Below are positions 1-6,653 of a stretch of 12,874 nucleotides of DNA, in pieces (position 1 is the first letter of the stretch; every line of letters starts with the position of its first letter). The notes beneath the pieces were generated by a model, which ran no database searches, was not told the DNA's origin, and saw nothing but the letters and a program-made list of their open reading frames with translations. The position numbers were made by a program, and so were the translations under genes. Origin of the DNA: CAVPRW01 sp046727435 [NCBI: bacterium] (GTDB lineage: Bacteria; Tectomicrobia; Entotheonellia; J063); contig JBKPCR010000001.1 in assembly GCA_046727435.1 (NCBI GenBank), positions 1-12,874 on the forward strand, in the 5' to 3' direction.

Positions 1-96
1 CTGGTAGGTGATACGCTCCACCACGCCGCGCAGCTCGCGCAACGACGCAGCCGTCGGAGCGGAGGTTTTGCTGGGCGGCGGGCGACCATTCATCAT
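1..96 (-). CDS. RecD2-like ATP-dependent DNA helicase, N-terminus only (runs off the window)
   Basis: Reading leftwards from ATG at 96-94 gives 32 open codons to the window edge. After a polar lead of about 18 residues comes LRELRGVVERITYQ, which resembles the first strand of the N-terminal domain of RecD2/YrrC-type 5'-3' helicases (typically GxVERITF/Y followed by NxENGYTV). GGAG lies about 5 nt before the start. Two ATG codons stand in tandem (96 and 93) and either could be used. The coding end of the neighbouring decarboxylase-family gene is only 24 nt upstream on the same strand, so the two may be co-transcribed. Only the first residues are visible, so the family call rests on one short motif. 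The left neighbour sequence, which should carry a Walker A motif in this frame, would settle it. Confidence 0.5.
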   Translation of the reverse strand, partial: MMNGRPPPSKTSAPTAASLRELRGVVERITYQ

Positions 97-120
97 CGCG
101 ACTCCATCTGCGGCGCATGC

Positions 121-678
121 TTACACCGGCAGGATCGTCTCGGTTCTCTCGCTGGGGAGGTCGCCATCGAAGGCGTTGACGCAGAACGCCAGCATACCGT
201 AGTAGCCCATCAGCATCGTCAGCTCCGTCAGCCCCTGAGCGCCAAACTGCTCCAGTGCGGCCTGGAAGGCGCCGCGACTAACGCGGTGTGTGCGGAAGAA
301 CTCCTGCCCATACCTCACCACCGCGGCCTCCTCGGGATTCATCGGCGGCGGCGGCTGCCTGTCTCGCAGGGCATCCACCAGTGGTGAGCTGACTCCAGCC
401 TTTCTCCCGGAGGCCGCATGGGCATTCCAGATATACTGACAATCCAGCTCTCGGGCGGTGACCAGCATGGCGAGCTCCTGGACGTTCTGCGGCAGCGTGG
501 ACTGACGACGCAGGTACTCCGACAGGTGAGACGCTCGCTGACTGGCTTCAGGGCTGTTCAGCATGATCGAGCCAGGACCGGTGCGCGGCACCCCTCCACG
601 GCCTTGCACCGCTGCATCGAAGGCATCTCGCAGGTTTTGAGGAACGCTCTCTCTGGTGGGGATAGGGATTCTAGGCAT
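121..678 (-). CDS. Carboxymuconolactone decarboxylase-family protein
   Basis: The protein is 185 aa from ATG at 678, chosen because AGGAG sits 7 nt upstream; the open frame extends further up but that part is not protein-like. The sequence has the all-helical CMD/AhpD-like pattern: LPQNVQELAMLVTARELD around residues 62-79, then CQYIWNAHA (C80 to A88). E68 and H87 match the conserved polar positions of the family. There is one Cys where peroxidase-type AhpD proteins have CxxC, so thiol peroxidase activity is unlikely and a decarboxylase-like or other lyase role fits better. It stands downstream of the LLM oxidoreductase and isochorismatase genes on the same strand, separated by 318 nt and served by its own promoter at 786-814. 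The substrate cannot be read from sequence. Confidence 0.85.
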   Translation of the reverse strand: MPRIPIPTRESVPQNLRDAFDAAVQGRGGVPRTGPGSIMLNSPEASQRASHLSEYLRRQSTLPQNVQELAMLVTARELDCQYIWNAHAASGRKAGVSSPLVDALRDRQPPPPMNPEEAAVVRYGQEFFRTHRVSRGAFQAALEQFGAQGLTELTMLMGYYGMLAFCVNAFDGDLPSERTETILPV

Positions 679-785
679 CGTCTCACTCCTTTCAGCAGTG
701 GACCACCGTCGGCGGTCCGCAGGCGCCACCCTCATGGGAAGCCGTCTTCGCGTGCAACAGTATGCTTGGTCTGCAGGACGCCCTG

Positions 786-814
786 TGAATACGCCGGGCA
801 TCATCTCATGTCAA
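786..814 (-). promoter_or_regulatory. Sigma70-type promoter for the CMD-family gene
   Basis: On the minus strand TTGACA (814-809) is followed after exactly 17 nt by TATTCA (791-786). The -35 box is a perfect consensus and the -10 box matches at four of six positions. Transcription would start near 779, leaving a leader of about 100 nt before the ATG at 678. The rest of the 679-996 gap shows no gene or other clear element. The promoter is inferred from sequence only. Confidence 0.6.
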
Positions 815-996
815 GTAGAATCCTCGGCCCACCAGCTGGCTAAATCAGACTCCACATGATTCGTACACTGGAGCTGCTGCGACAGATCCCCCCGCGCTGC
901 GCTCGCCCCTCCCGTATCAAGTGGGCGATGGGGAGATTTCGCCGCCAAGGGCAGATGCCAGTGGGCCAAGGTCATGCCTTTTGCTTTCGGTGCGTG

Positions 997-2286
997 CTAG
1001 GCGTTGATCGGCGGTAGCTCACTGGCCACAGCGTTGTGATCAGCGGGCCGGGCAGCGACTGCGTCGCCGTTTATCGGCTGCCCCGTAGACGGATCCACCT
1101 CAAACGGGCCGAACAGATCTAACTCTTCTCCCATTTCGCGCACCGCGGGTATGACCTCCTCACCCATCAGCCGCAGGCTACGCATCTGATCTTCGTGGGT
1201 CATGGCACCATCCCCATCCCAGAAGAAGAGGCTCCCCGGCCGCAGATACTCCAAGACATGGCGGATCTTGGGGAGGACGGTCTTGGGCGTACCCGAAATG
1301 ATCGTGAGGTCGTTCACTTGGTCTTCATAGGGGCGGCGATTGGTGCCGAACCGGCCGGCCGGGCCGAAGGCCGCCGCGGCGAGTCGGCGGGACGTCCGCG
1401 AGGTGTGGCCTGGCAGGTTCATGATGGCCGGGTTCACGGCTCCTTCATTGCCAGCCAGGAAGGGATTGCTAACGCCCGAGAGGTATTTACGTCCGACCTC
1501 GTCGGCCTTCTCCTCGGTCTCGTCGACGTGGACTTTGAGCAGGTAGGACACATTCTGCGTGCCAGACGTGTAGCCCGCTTCAGCCGCGGTATCGGCGTAA
1601 AGTTGGAAGGCTTGCTTGGTGGGCTCCAGCTTGGTGGCCAGCAGGACCAACGGATACCGGTGCTGCGCGGTCCATTTCACGGTCTCGATGCTCACGGTCG
1701 ACGGAATCCAGATCGGCGGATGCGGCTGCTGGAACGGCCTGGCCCACGGGTTGACGTAACGATAATGAAAATGTTTCCCCTCCCAGCGAAACGGTCCCGG
1801 CGTCGTCCAGGTCTTGATGAGGAAGTCATGTGCCTCCTCGAAGCGTTCCCGATTGTAGTGCGGTGGCGCATTGTGGGACACGCTTTCCCGTCCGCCACCG
1901 CGCACAAACCCGGAAACCAGGCGGCCGTAGGAGATCATGTCGATCATCGCCAGCGTCTCGGCCAGCCAGAGAGGGTCGTCCCAGATCGGTAAAATGTTCC
2001 CCAGAATGACGATCTTGACCTTTTTCGTCACGCGCGCCAGAATCGAGGCTCCCACATTAGTCACACCCTGCATGCAGAACGGCGTGCTATGGTGCTCGTT
2101 GAGCATCAGCCCATCGAAGCCCATCTCTTCGGCATAGATCTTTTCATCGATGTAGCGGTTATAGAGCCGAGCCCCCACGCGCGGGTCATACACCCCGTTA
2201 CTAATACTCAAGTCCAGGCTCTGCGTCCCCATCAAGCCTGTCTGGTCATCCTGCCACGGTTGCTCGGTAAAGTGTCCGATGAACAT
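997..2286 (-). CDS. LLM-class (luciferase-like) flavin-dependent oxidoreductase
   Basis: The 429-aa protein starts at ATG 2286, preceded by AGGAGG at ideal spacing; the open frame continues upstream but lacks family sequence. Bacterial-luciferase-like TIM-barrel features are plain: YAEEMGFDGLMLNEHH (about 51-66), ILARVTKKVKIVILGNILP in the early barrel, a DMISYGRLVSGFVRGGGRE stretch of the kind that contacts FMN phosphate, and a C-terminal GTPKTVLPKI helix. Such enzymes use reduced FMN (supplied by a separate reductase) and O2 to oxidise or cleave small organic substrates. The gene lies 111 nt downstream of the isochorismatase-family gene on the same strand, and a RidA gene is divergent. That resembles RutA beside RutB and RutC, but gene order differs and no other rut gene is present, so the substrate is left open. 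The C-terminal 30 residues look low in conservation. Confidence 0.9.
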   Translation of the reverse strand: MFIGHFTEQPWQDDQTGLMGTQSLDLSISNGVYDPRVGARLYNRYIDEKIYAEEMGFDGLMLNEHHSTPFCMQGVTNVGASILARVTKKVKIVILGNILPIWDDPLWLAETLAMIDMISYGRLVSGFVRGGGRESVSHNAPPHYNRERFEEAHDFLIKTWTTPGPFRWEGKHFHYRYVNPWARPFQQPHPPIWIPSTVSIETVKWTAQHRYPLVLLATKLEPTKQAFQLYADTAAEAGYTSGTQNVSYLLKVHVDETEEKADEVGRKYLSGVSNPFLAGNEGAVNPAIMNLPGHTSRTSRRLAAAAFGPAGRFGTNRRPYEDQVNDLTIISGTPKTVLPKIRHVLEYLRPGSLFFWDGDGAMTHEDQMRSLRLMGEEVIPAVREMGEELDLFGPFEVDPSTGQPINGDAVAARPADHNAVASELPPINA

Positions 2287-2309
2287 AACGATCCTCCTTT
2301 CTGTGCTGA

Positions 2310-2395
2310 CCATCCACAACGAGCTTGCTAGGTCGCGCTGCCCCACCCAGCCCTTGCCAGAGGGGAAAAGGTTTGGTAGGGGGTGAAATCAGGGT
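2310..2395. repeat. Degenerate intergenic repeat between the two oxidative genes
   Basis: The 111-nt gap between the isochorismatase-like and LLM genes contains CACCCAGCCCTTGCC and AGAGGGGAAAAGG. This resembles the CACCCCAGCCTTCTCCC...GGAAAAGGG copy near 3930-3960. It may be a worn copy of the same intergenic repeat. No promoter is evident here, which favours read-through from the upstream gene. Confidence 0.3.
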
Positions 2396-2397
2396 CG

Positions 2398-3135
2398 CTA
2401 GGCCCGCGCCCCTATGCCCGGACTCTGGGTCGCATACAGCTCCCTGGACAGCTCGTCCAGGTAACCGAGGACGGCTTCGAGAGGGACCACATCGGCGTAT
2501 TTGGCCTGCATGTCGAACAGGTTGACCCTGTGCGAGGTCTGTCCTCGATCGAAGACGCATTCCTCCACAACCACCACCTTGAAGTTGTAGGAGAAGGCGT
2601 CCACGACGGTGGCACGCACGCAGCCGCTGGTGGTGGTGCCCGCGATCAGGAGCGTATCGACCTGGAGTTCGTGCAAATAACTCATGAGAGGGGTGCCGAA
2701 GAAGACGCTCGGCTTATCTTTCAGGATCACAATGTCATTGTCGTGCGGGGCAACCTCGCGTACGATCTCATTGCCGTCCTGGGCTTGGCTGTGAAAGTCC
2801 TCGGTGCCGCGGCTGTTTTTACCATGCCATCGACCGGCCGTCACGGCGGTCTGACGGGATGGAGCCGTGCTGTAAAAGATCGGAACTCTCGCGGCCCTGG
2901 CCGCATCCAGCAGTCTGCGGATCTGCCCCACGCCCTGCCAGCCTTCCTCACCACAGCTGTTGCGGGATTTTTTGATCGAGTCAAGAATGGGTTCGGGGAC
3001 ATCCCCCACGAAATTGTAGTTGACATCTACCACAATGACCGCTGGTCTACGGCCAAAGCCCTGTCGCTTGCCGTACCCAGCGGCGGCGAACACTTGCTTA
3101 TCCCGCTCCGTCAACACATCATCCCAAATGGCCAT
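2398..3135 (-). CDS. Isochorismatase-family amidohydrolase (N-carbamoylsarcosine amidase-like)
   Basis: The 245-aa protein starts at ATG 3135 with AGGAG just upstream. It has the cysteine-hydrolase fold with the full catalytic set: D37 in VIVVDVNYNF, K139 in ILKDKPSVFFGT, and the nucleophile C172 in GTTTSGCVRATVVDAFSYNF. The C-terminal CVFDRGQTSHRVNLFDM and KYADVVPL blocks are typical of the N-carbamoylsarcosine/maleamate amidohydrolase branch rather than of nicotinamidases or true isochorismatases. It would hydrolyse a linear amide, releasing ammonia or a carbamate. With the LLM oxidoreductase downstream and the divergent RidA it forms a plausible catabolic module in which ring oxidation gives an amide that this enzyme cleaves. 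Exact substrate is unknown. An N-terminal extension of about 30 residues precedes the fold, as is common in this branch. Confidence 0.9.
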   Translation of the reverse strand: MAIWDDVLTERDKQVFAAAGYGKRQGFGRRPAVIVVDVNYNFVGDVPEPILDSIKKSRNSCGEEGWQGVGQIRRLLDAARAARVPIFYSTAPSRQTAVTAGRWHGKNSRGTEDFHSQAQDGNEIVREVAPHDNDIVILKDKPSVFFGTPLMSYLHELQVDTLLIAGTTTSGCVRATVVDAFSYNFKVVVVEECVFDRGQTSHRVNLFDMQAKYADVVPLEAVLGYLDELSRELYATQSPGIGARA

Positions 3136-3194
3136 ATAGGTCTCCTGTGCGCGACCATGCCCAATGCGCTTCGAGGATATTTCCCCTATGGCTG

Positions 3195-3285
3195 TCACTG
3201 TATCACACAACAGGCTTCATCGGAAGGGAATGCCACCAGCTTTCCGCTTCATCCTTGATCCGCCCCAATTCCGGTGATACAGTGA
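3195..3285. promoter_or_regulatory. Divergent promoter region with a mirrored 12-mer (GTGATACAGTGA)
   Basis: GTGATACAGTGA occurs on the plus strand at 3274-3285 and on the minus strand at 3206-3195, a perfect 12-bp inverted repeat. Each copy ends 59-60 bp before the start codon it faces (ridA at 3344; the amidohydrolase at 3135). On the plus side TTGATC (3255-3260), 17 nt, then TACAGT (3278-3283) could form a weak sigma70 promoter using this 12-mer; on the minus side the upstream hexamer is poorer. The motif is therefore either a shared operator, a shared -10 region, or both, and suggests that the two divergent genes are regulated together. Confidence 0.45.
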
Positions 3286-3343
3286 GCCGCTCGAGCAGCG
3301 ACAGGCGAGGTAACCTCAACTGACCTGGCGAAGGAGAGTACAT

Positions 3344-3727
3344 ATGCCCAAAAAGGAAACCATCCAGGTGCAACTGGCCGCCCCCAACCCGAACCTCTCC
3401 CCTGCCACCCGGTTCGGCAATCTGGTCTTTGTGGCCGGCCAGACCGGCAGACATCCGGCCACTGGCGAGGTTGGCAGGGACATACGCGAACAGACCCGTA
3501 ACGTTCTTGAGCGCATCAAGCTGATTCTGGAGGCCGCCGGCACCTCCATGGAGAACGTGCTGACCGTGACCACGCATCTGACCAAACGGGAGGATCTGGC
3601 GGCCTACAATGAAGAATATGCCAAATATTTCCCCACCAATAAACCTGCCAGGACCACGGTGGAGGTGATGCTGAACTCCCCTGAGCTGCTGGTGGAGATC
3701 ACCGTTACTGCCGGAATCCCTGACTAG
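3344..3727 (+). CDS. RidA/YjgF/YER057c family protein
   Basis: The 127-aa protein starts at ATG 3344 behind AGGAGA with short spacing. The RidA fold is clear: LVFVAGQTGRHPATGEVGRD near residues 27-46, the helix EQTRNVLERIKLILEAAG, and the signature KPARTTVEV. R103 and E118 correspond to the Arg and Glu that bind and activate the imine substrate in enamine/imine deaminases, so it is probably catalytically competent. RidA removes reactive 2-aminoacrylate-type enamines, and RidA-like RutC acts on aminoacrylate derivatives from pyrimidine breakdown. Its placement divergent from an amidohydrolase/LLM oxidase pair, with a shared upstream 12-mer, suggests a dedicated role in that pathway rather than housekeeping. 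Confidence 0.92.
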   Translation: MPKKETIQVQLAAPNPNLSPATRFGNLVFVAGQTGRHPATGEVGRDIREQTRNVLERIKLILEAAGTSMENVLTVTTHLTKREDLAAYNEEYAKYFPTNKPARTTVEVMLNSPELLVEITVTAGIPD

Positions 3728-3863
3728 GCCCGGCGCCGGCCCAGCACACCTGTAGTCGTGGCGTATCGCGCCTCTACTGCTGAGCACATACAATACCCCT
3801 AAGGACATGAGGCCGGTCGCGGGGTGTCCATCATGGCTTTGCGACGCTATCTCCGAGATGATT

Positions 3864-3960
3864 CCCTCTCCCTCCGGGAGAGGGTCAGGGTGAGGGTGGC
3901 AGGGTGCGCTCATGCGGTCAGGTTCCCCTCACCCCAGCCTTCTCCCAGCGGAAAAGGGAG
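3864..3960. repeat. Compound intergenic inverted repeat downstream of ridA
   Basis: CCCTCTCCC at 3864-3872 pairs perfectly with GGGAGAGGG at 3876-3884. GGGTGAGGG at 3888-3896 pairs with CCCTCACCC at 3926-3934, and CTCCC at 3942-3946 can pair with GGGAG at 3956-3960. The family, which translates to peptides like PLPEGEG, is common between genes in many bacteria. Here it fills most of the gap between ridA and the MqnA-family gene. It could act as an mRNA-stabilising or Rho-independent-like structure, but there is no T-tract. Confidence 0.6.
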
Positions 3961-4025
3961 CGAAAAACGGGCCCTGGGACGATAGCGCCGCATGCTGCCG
4001 CCCACCCCCGATCCACGGGCCTCGC

Positions 4026-4054
4026 TTGACATGGAATGGTGGTCTCCGTACAAT
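4026..4054 (+). promoter_or_regulatory. Near-consensus sigma70 promoter for the MqnA-family gene
   Basis: TTGACA (4026-4031), a 17-nt spacer, then TACAAT (4049-4054): one mismatch to full consensus. Transcription would begin near 4061, giving a leader of about 90 nt that contains the tandem repeat at 4091-4123. Confidence 0.75.
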
Positions 4055-4090
4055 CGCTGCCCGTCCAGAGCGATTTGCTGGGCGGTTGAC

Positions 4091-4123
4091 GTAGGTGAGT
4101 CATACGATGTAGGTGAGTCATAC
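4091..4123 (+). repeat. Tandem 15-bp repeat in the leader of the MqnA-family gene
   Basis: GTAGGTGAGTCATAC occurs perfectly at 4091-4105 and 4109-4123, an 18-bp period, with a TGAGTCA palindrome core in each copy. The repeats lie downstream of the predicted transcription start and end 30 bp before the ATG. Two near-helical-turn-spaced copies (18 bp is just under two turns) fit a dimeric repressor roadblock or an RNA element. No regulator gene is adjacent. Confidence 0.55.
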
Positions 4124-4153
4124 AGGAATTTATAGCATGTTCAGGACATCGTG

Positions 4154-4906
4154 ATGGCCATAAGAGTAGGTCGTGTCCCTTATCTCCACGCTGAGCCCTT
4201 CTACTTCGACATGGTGCGCCGCGGCATCGAGTTGTATGAGATGGCGCCTAGCGCCATAGTCGTTGCCGCTGAACACGGCGAGATCGATGCGGGACTAGTC
4301 CCGCTGGCGGACAGTTTCAGCCTGGAAGATCGCTTTCAGCCGGTGGCAGGTTTTTGCGTCGCCAGTGTCAAGCAAGCGGGAAGTATCTTCTTGTTCTCGA
4401 CTGTACCCTTGGCGGAGCTCGATGGGGCAAACATTGGCATCACCGATGAGGCCTCCAGCGCTCCGAGGCTCTTGCAAATCTTGCTGTGCCTGAAGTATGG
4501 GGTGCAGCCGAAAGCGTATGTGCCTCTCCAGGCTTCTCAGGATGCCTTCCTACTCATCGGCAATCAAGCTCTGCGCCAGCGCCTGGGTGTGCCAGGCTTC
4601 CGCCACACCTACGACTTGGGGGCTGAATGGCATGCCTGGACCGGGTTGCCTTGTGTCTTCTCCCGCTGGATGGTGCGGAAGGACTTAGATCCCAAGGATC
4701 GGGCTCTGCTCCAGGATACGCTGTACGTCGGCCTCGAAGAGGGGGTGAACGCCCTGTATGCCCTGGCCGATCCGCGGGAAGACCTGCTCATGCTGCCGCG
4801 CGATATAGTCACGTATATTCAAGGTCTGCGGTACTATATTGGGCATGCTGAACAGCGGGCCATCGAGCAGTTTAGGCACTATCTAAATCAGCTCAATCCC
4901 CAATGA
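4154..4906 (+). CDS. MqnA-family protein (chorismate dehydratase-like / periplasmic-binding-fold)
   Basis: The 250-aa protein starts at ATG 4154, with AGGA 7 nt upstream; a GTG three bases earlier is possible. Family marks are VGRVPYLHAEPFYF at residues 4-17, a GEIDAGLVPLADS segment, DAFLLIGNQALRQR, and YDLGAEWHAWTGLPCVFSRW. This is the two-lobe periplasmic-binding-like fold of MqnA, which converts chorismate to 3-[(1-carboxyvinyl)oxy]benzoate in the futalosine route to menaquinone. No other mqn gene is nearby, the usual YLN motif is YLH here, and the family also contains paralogues of unknown role, so the enzymatic assignment is tentative. There is no signal peptide. The gene stands alone between its own promoter (4026-4054) and terminator (4963-5010). 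Confidence 0.75.
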   Translation: MAIRVGRVPYLHAEPFYFDMVRRGIELYEMAPSAIVVAAEHGEIDAGLVPLADSFSLEDRFQPVAGFCVASVKQAGSIFLFSTVPLAELDGANIGITDEASSAPRLLQILLCLKYGVQPKAYVPLQASQDAFLLIGNQALRQRLGVPGFRHTYDLGAEWHAWTGLPCVFSRWMVRKDLDPKDRALLQDTLYVGLEEGVNALYALADPREDLLMLPRDIVTYIQGLRYYIGHAEQRAIEQFRHYLNQLNPQ

Positions 4907-4962
4907 TCTCGGTGCATGATGACAACTCCTCCTGGCAATAGCTATGGATGTCTTCACTCTTG

Positions 4963-5010
4963 AAGGGCATCTAGCGAACCCGCATCAAACGCTGGATGCC
5001 CTTTCTTTTT
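4963..5010 (+). terminator. Rho-independent terminator of the MqnA-family gene
   Basis: AAGGGCATC (4963-4971) pairs with GATGCCCTT (4995-5003) and the inner AGCG (4973-4976) with CGCT (4990-4993). The stem is followed directly by TCTTTTT. It lies 57 nt after the stop codon. From here to 5214 I see no gene or clear element. Confidence 0.85.
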
Positions 5011-5214
5011 GAGCACTTCCAGGATTCATCGAGATGCATGAAAAGGTGTCTATGTGTGGGATTTTGTACCCCTGATGGATACCAGTTCCGAGGGCTAAAT
5101 CCGTTGTCAGCCAAGGGCTAGTAGGACTCCCCGAATCGCCGAAACCCACACCGGCTTGCCCTTGGTTCCCAGCATATGGGATAGCCATGTGGGAGAGGCC
5201 TAGATGTCGAATGA

Positions 5215-6159
5215 GGAACATCCCTCAACCTCGCAAACTCTCTCCCCAATTACAACTGCAGGAATATTTATGAGCGCCTCCTCTGCGAGTTGGGGGAAGT
5301 GGTCGAGCAATGGCGTCCAGATATTGTCCACGGCCATAATCTCCATCACTTCGCCTGTGAGCCGGCGGAAGCACTATAGGAACTCCAGCGCCGATGGGGC
5401 TTCCGGTTTCACCATACGTTCCACGAGGTTAGAGACGACGTGGTGCAATCTCCACATGGGCTTTTCGGGTGTGAACAGTTGTACGCTGTCTCGGGGTTTG
5501 TTGCTCAGGCCTGCGCGACACGACTCGGACTATCTGCGCACGTATTCCATCTTGGGGTCGACGAGAGCTCGTTCTGCGCGGCCCGCCGTGTATTTGCAGC
5601 TCCAGCGGACCAGAGAGGTGTTACGATACTTCATCCTGCACGGCTGCTCCCGTGGAAGGGGGTACACCTATCAATCGCAATGCTCGCTCAGTTGCGGGAC
5701 ATTGGCCTCCCCGCTCCACTAATCATCACAGACACGCTTCGGATCATGGACTGGCACGGAGAGAGTGCCACGTATCGGGCTGATCTATTGGCACTTATAG
5801 ACGCTCTCGGCCTTCATGACAGGGTTGATCTTCGCCCTGCGACCTACGCTGACATGCCATCGCTCTATGCCGAAGCAGATGTCGTCGTTTATCCAACGGT
5901 TGGAGCAGAGCCATACGGCCTTGTGCCACTAGAGGCAATGAGCTGTGAGAGACCAGTGGTAGTAGCGCGTAGTGGTGGCCTCTCAGAAACAGTGCTGGAT
6001 GGCAACACGGGTCTTGTAGTGCCACCAAATAACGTGAGTGCCCTCACGGATGATGTGGCACTGCTCCTGAGATCTCCTGATGATGCGCGAGCGATGGGTG
6101 TAGCAGGCCGGCGACTTGTGAAGCGACGCTTCACACTTGATAGCTATGGAACCTTGTGA
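5215..6159 (+). pseudogene. GT4-family glycosyltransferase remnant with in-frame TAG
   Basis: One reading frame carries a GT-B retaining glycosyltransferase across a stop. Codons 5215-5376 give YERLLCELGEVVEQ and RPDIVHGHNLHHF, typical of the N-domain; a TAG at 5377-5379 interrupts; the same frame then continues with FRFHHTFHEVRDDVV, LYAVSGFVAQ and LGLSAHVFHLGVD, and the C-domain to a TGA at 6157. The C-domain holds the catalytic EPYGLVPLE (E-x7-E, codons at 5908 and 5932) and GLSETVLDGNTGLVVPP. The first 100 or so residues are missing (frame closed by TGA at 5212), and the last helix is cut short after RFTLDSYGTL. A GTG at 5440 could restart a 239-aa C-domain fragment, but half an enzyme is unlikely to work. 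I judge it a decayed gene. Confidence 0.8.
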
Positions 6160-6245
6160 TGCAGCGGTACATAGGAAAAACTGTACCTGGGATATAAGTT
6201 CCATCTGACGAGAGTGCGAAGGGTTCGCTTTTCAGACCAGGCTTT

Positions 6246-6345
6246 GCTCTAACTAACGAGAGCGCTTGGGCGATGTGACGGCAGTCCATCACAGCAGGCC
6301 CAAGACCACGCTGCCCGCACGGGCCTGAGCTTTGGTATTAGGAGT
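6246..6345. other. Structured non-coding stretch, possible ancient attC
   Basis: CTTGGGC (6265-6271) pairs with GCCCAAG (6298-6304), and GCCCGCACGGGC forms a further small hairpin. The stretch begins with TCTAACTAACG and ends with TATTAGGAG, faintly like attC ends, but the core bases do not match. The call is weak. Confidence 0.15.
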
Positions 6346-6363
6346 CATGCAGGCGGTTTCCCA

Positions 6364-6581
6364 ATGAATCGATTCCGGCAGTCTTTGCTCAGGAACTTCT
6401 GGTGGCTCGGGGTAATTGCCGCTGGCGCGTTGCTGGCGGCGCACAACCTCGGCGTCGGAACAATCACATCGATACGACGTCGCTCTTTTGGGTCGGCTTC
6501 ATTCTCCTCTGCCCTTGGCTGACCGCTCTCAAGCGCATCAAGATCGGCGACTTTAAGGCTGAGTTAATCCCGCCGAAGTGA
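6364..6581 (+). pseudogene. Frameshifted small two-helix membrane protein
   Basis: From ATG 6364 the frame reads MNRFRQSLLRNFWWLG then VIAAGALLAAHNLGVG, a membrane segment, but runs into TGA at 6520. A second frame from about 6459 continues sensibly: DTTSLFWVGFILLCPWLTAL, a second membrane segment, then KRIKIGDFKAELIPPK and TGA at 6579-6581. Joined by a single-base shift near 6455-6465 they give a protein of about 72 aa with two helices and a charged KIGDFKAEL tail, a layout common in small hypothetical membrane proteins. No ribosome binding site is obvious. The stop is followed within a few bases by an attC-like repeat, as in a gene cassette. Function unknown. Confidence 0.55.
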
Positions 6582-6582
6582 A

Positions 6583-6650
6583 GAGGCTGACTGCCTACAG
6601 CCTCCGTTCATACCTCGCTCCCGCTCTCGGGTGCAGCGTGAGCAGAAGGC
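6583..6650 (+). repeat. Degenerate attC-like repeat
   Basis: Over about 49 bp this matches the attC-like site at 11413-11461 with roughly 80 % identity, including the shared run TCGCTCCCGCT followed by TCGGGTGCAGC. The right end reads AGCAGAAGGCGG where the better copy has AGCGTTAGGCGG, so the GTT core is lost and recombination is unlikely. It follows the small membrane-protein remnant directly, suggesting an old cassette. Confidence 0.5.
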
Positions 6651-6653
6651 GGT

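Noticed and set aside
1195-1992. 265-codon plus-strand frame opposite the LLM oxidoreductase
   Set aside because: It is a shadow of a well-supported gene and its translation has no family character.
2383-3258. 291-codon plus-strand frame opposite the amidohydrolase
   Set aside because: The minus strand carries the complete catalytic D-K-C set and a good ribosome binding site; the plus frame has neither.
5011-5214. Possible transposase end or structured RNA upstream of the glycosyltransferase remnant
   Set aside because: No terminal repeats, no convincing reading frame on either strand and no recognisable fold.
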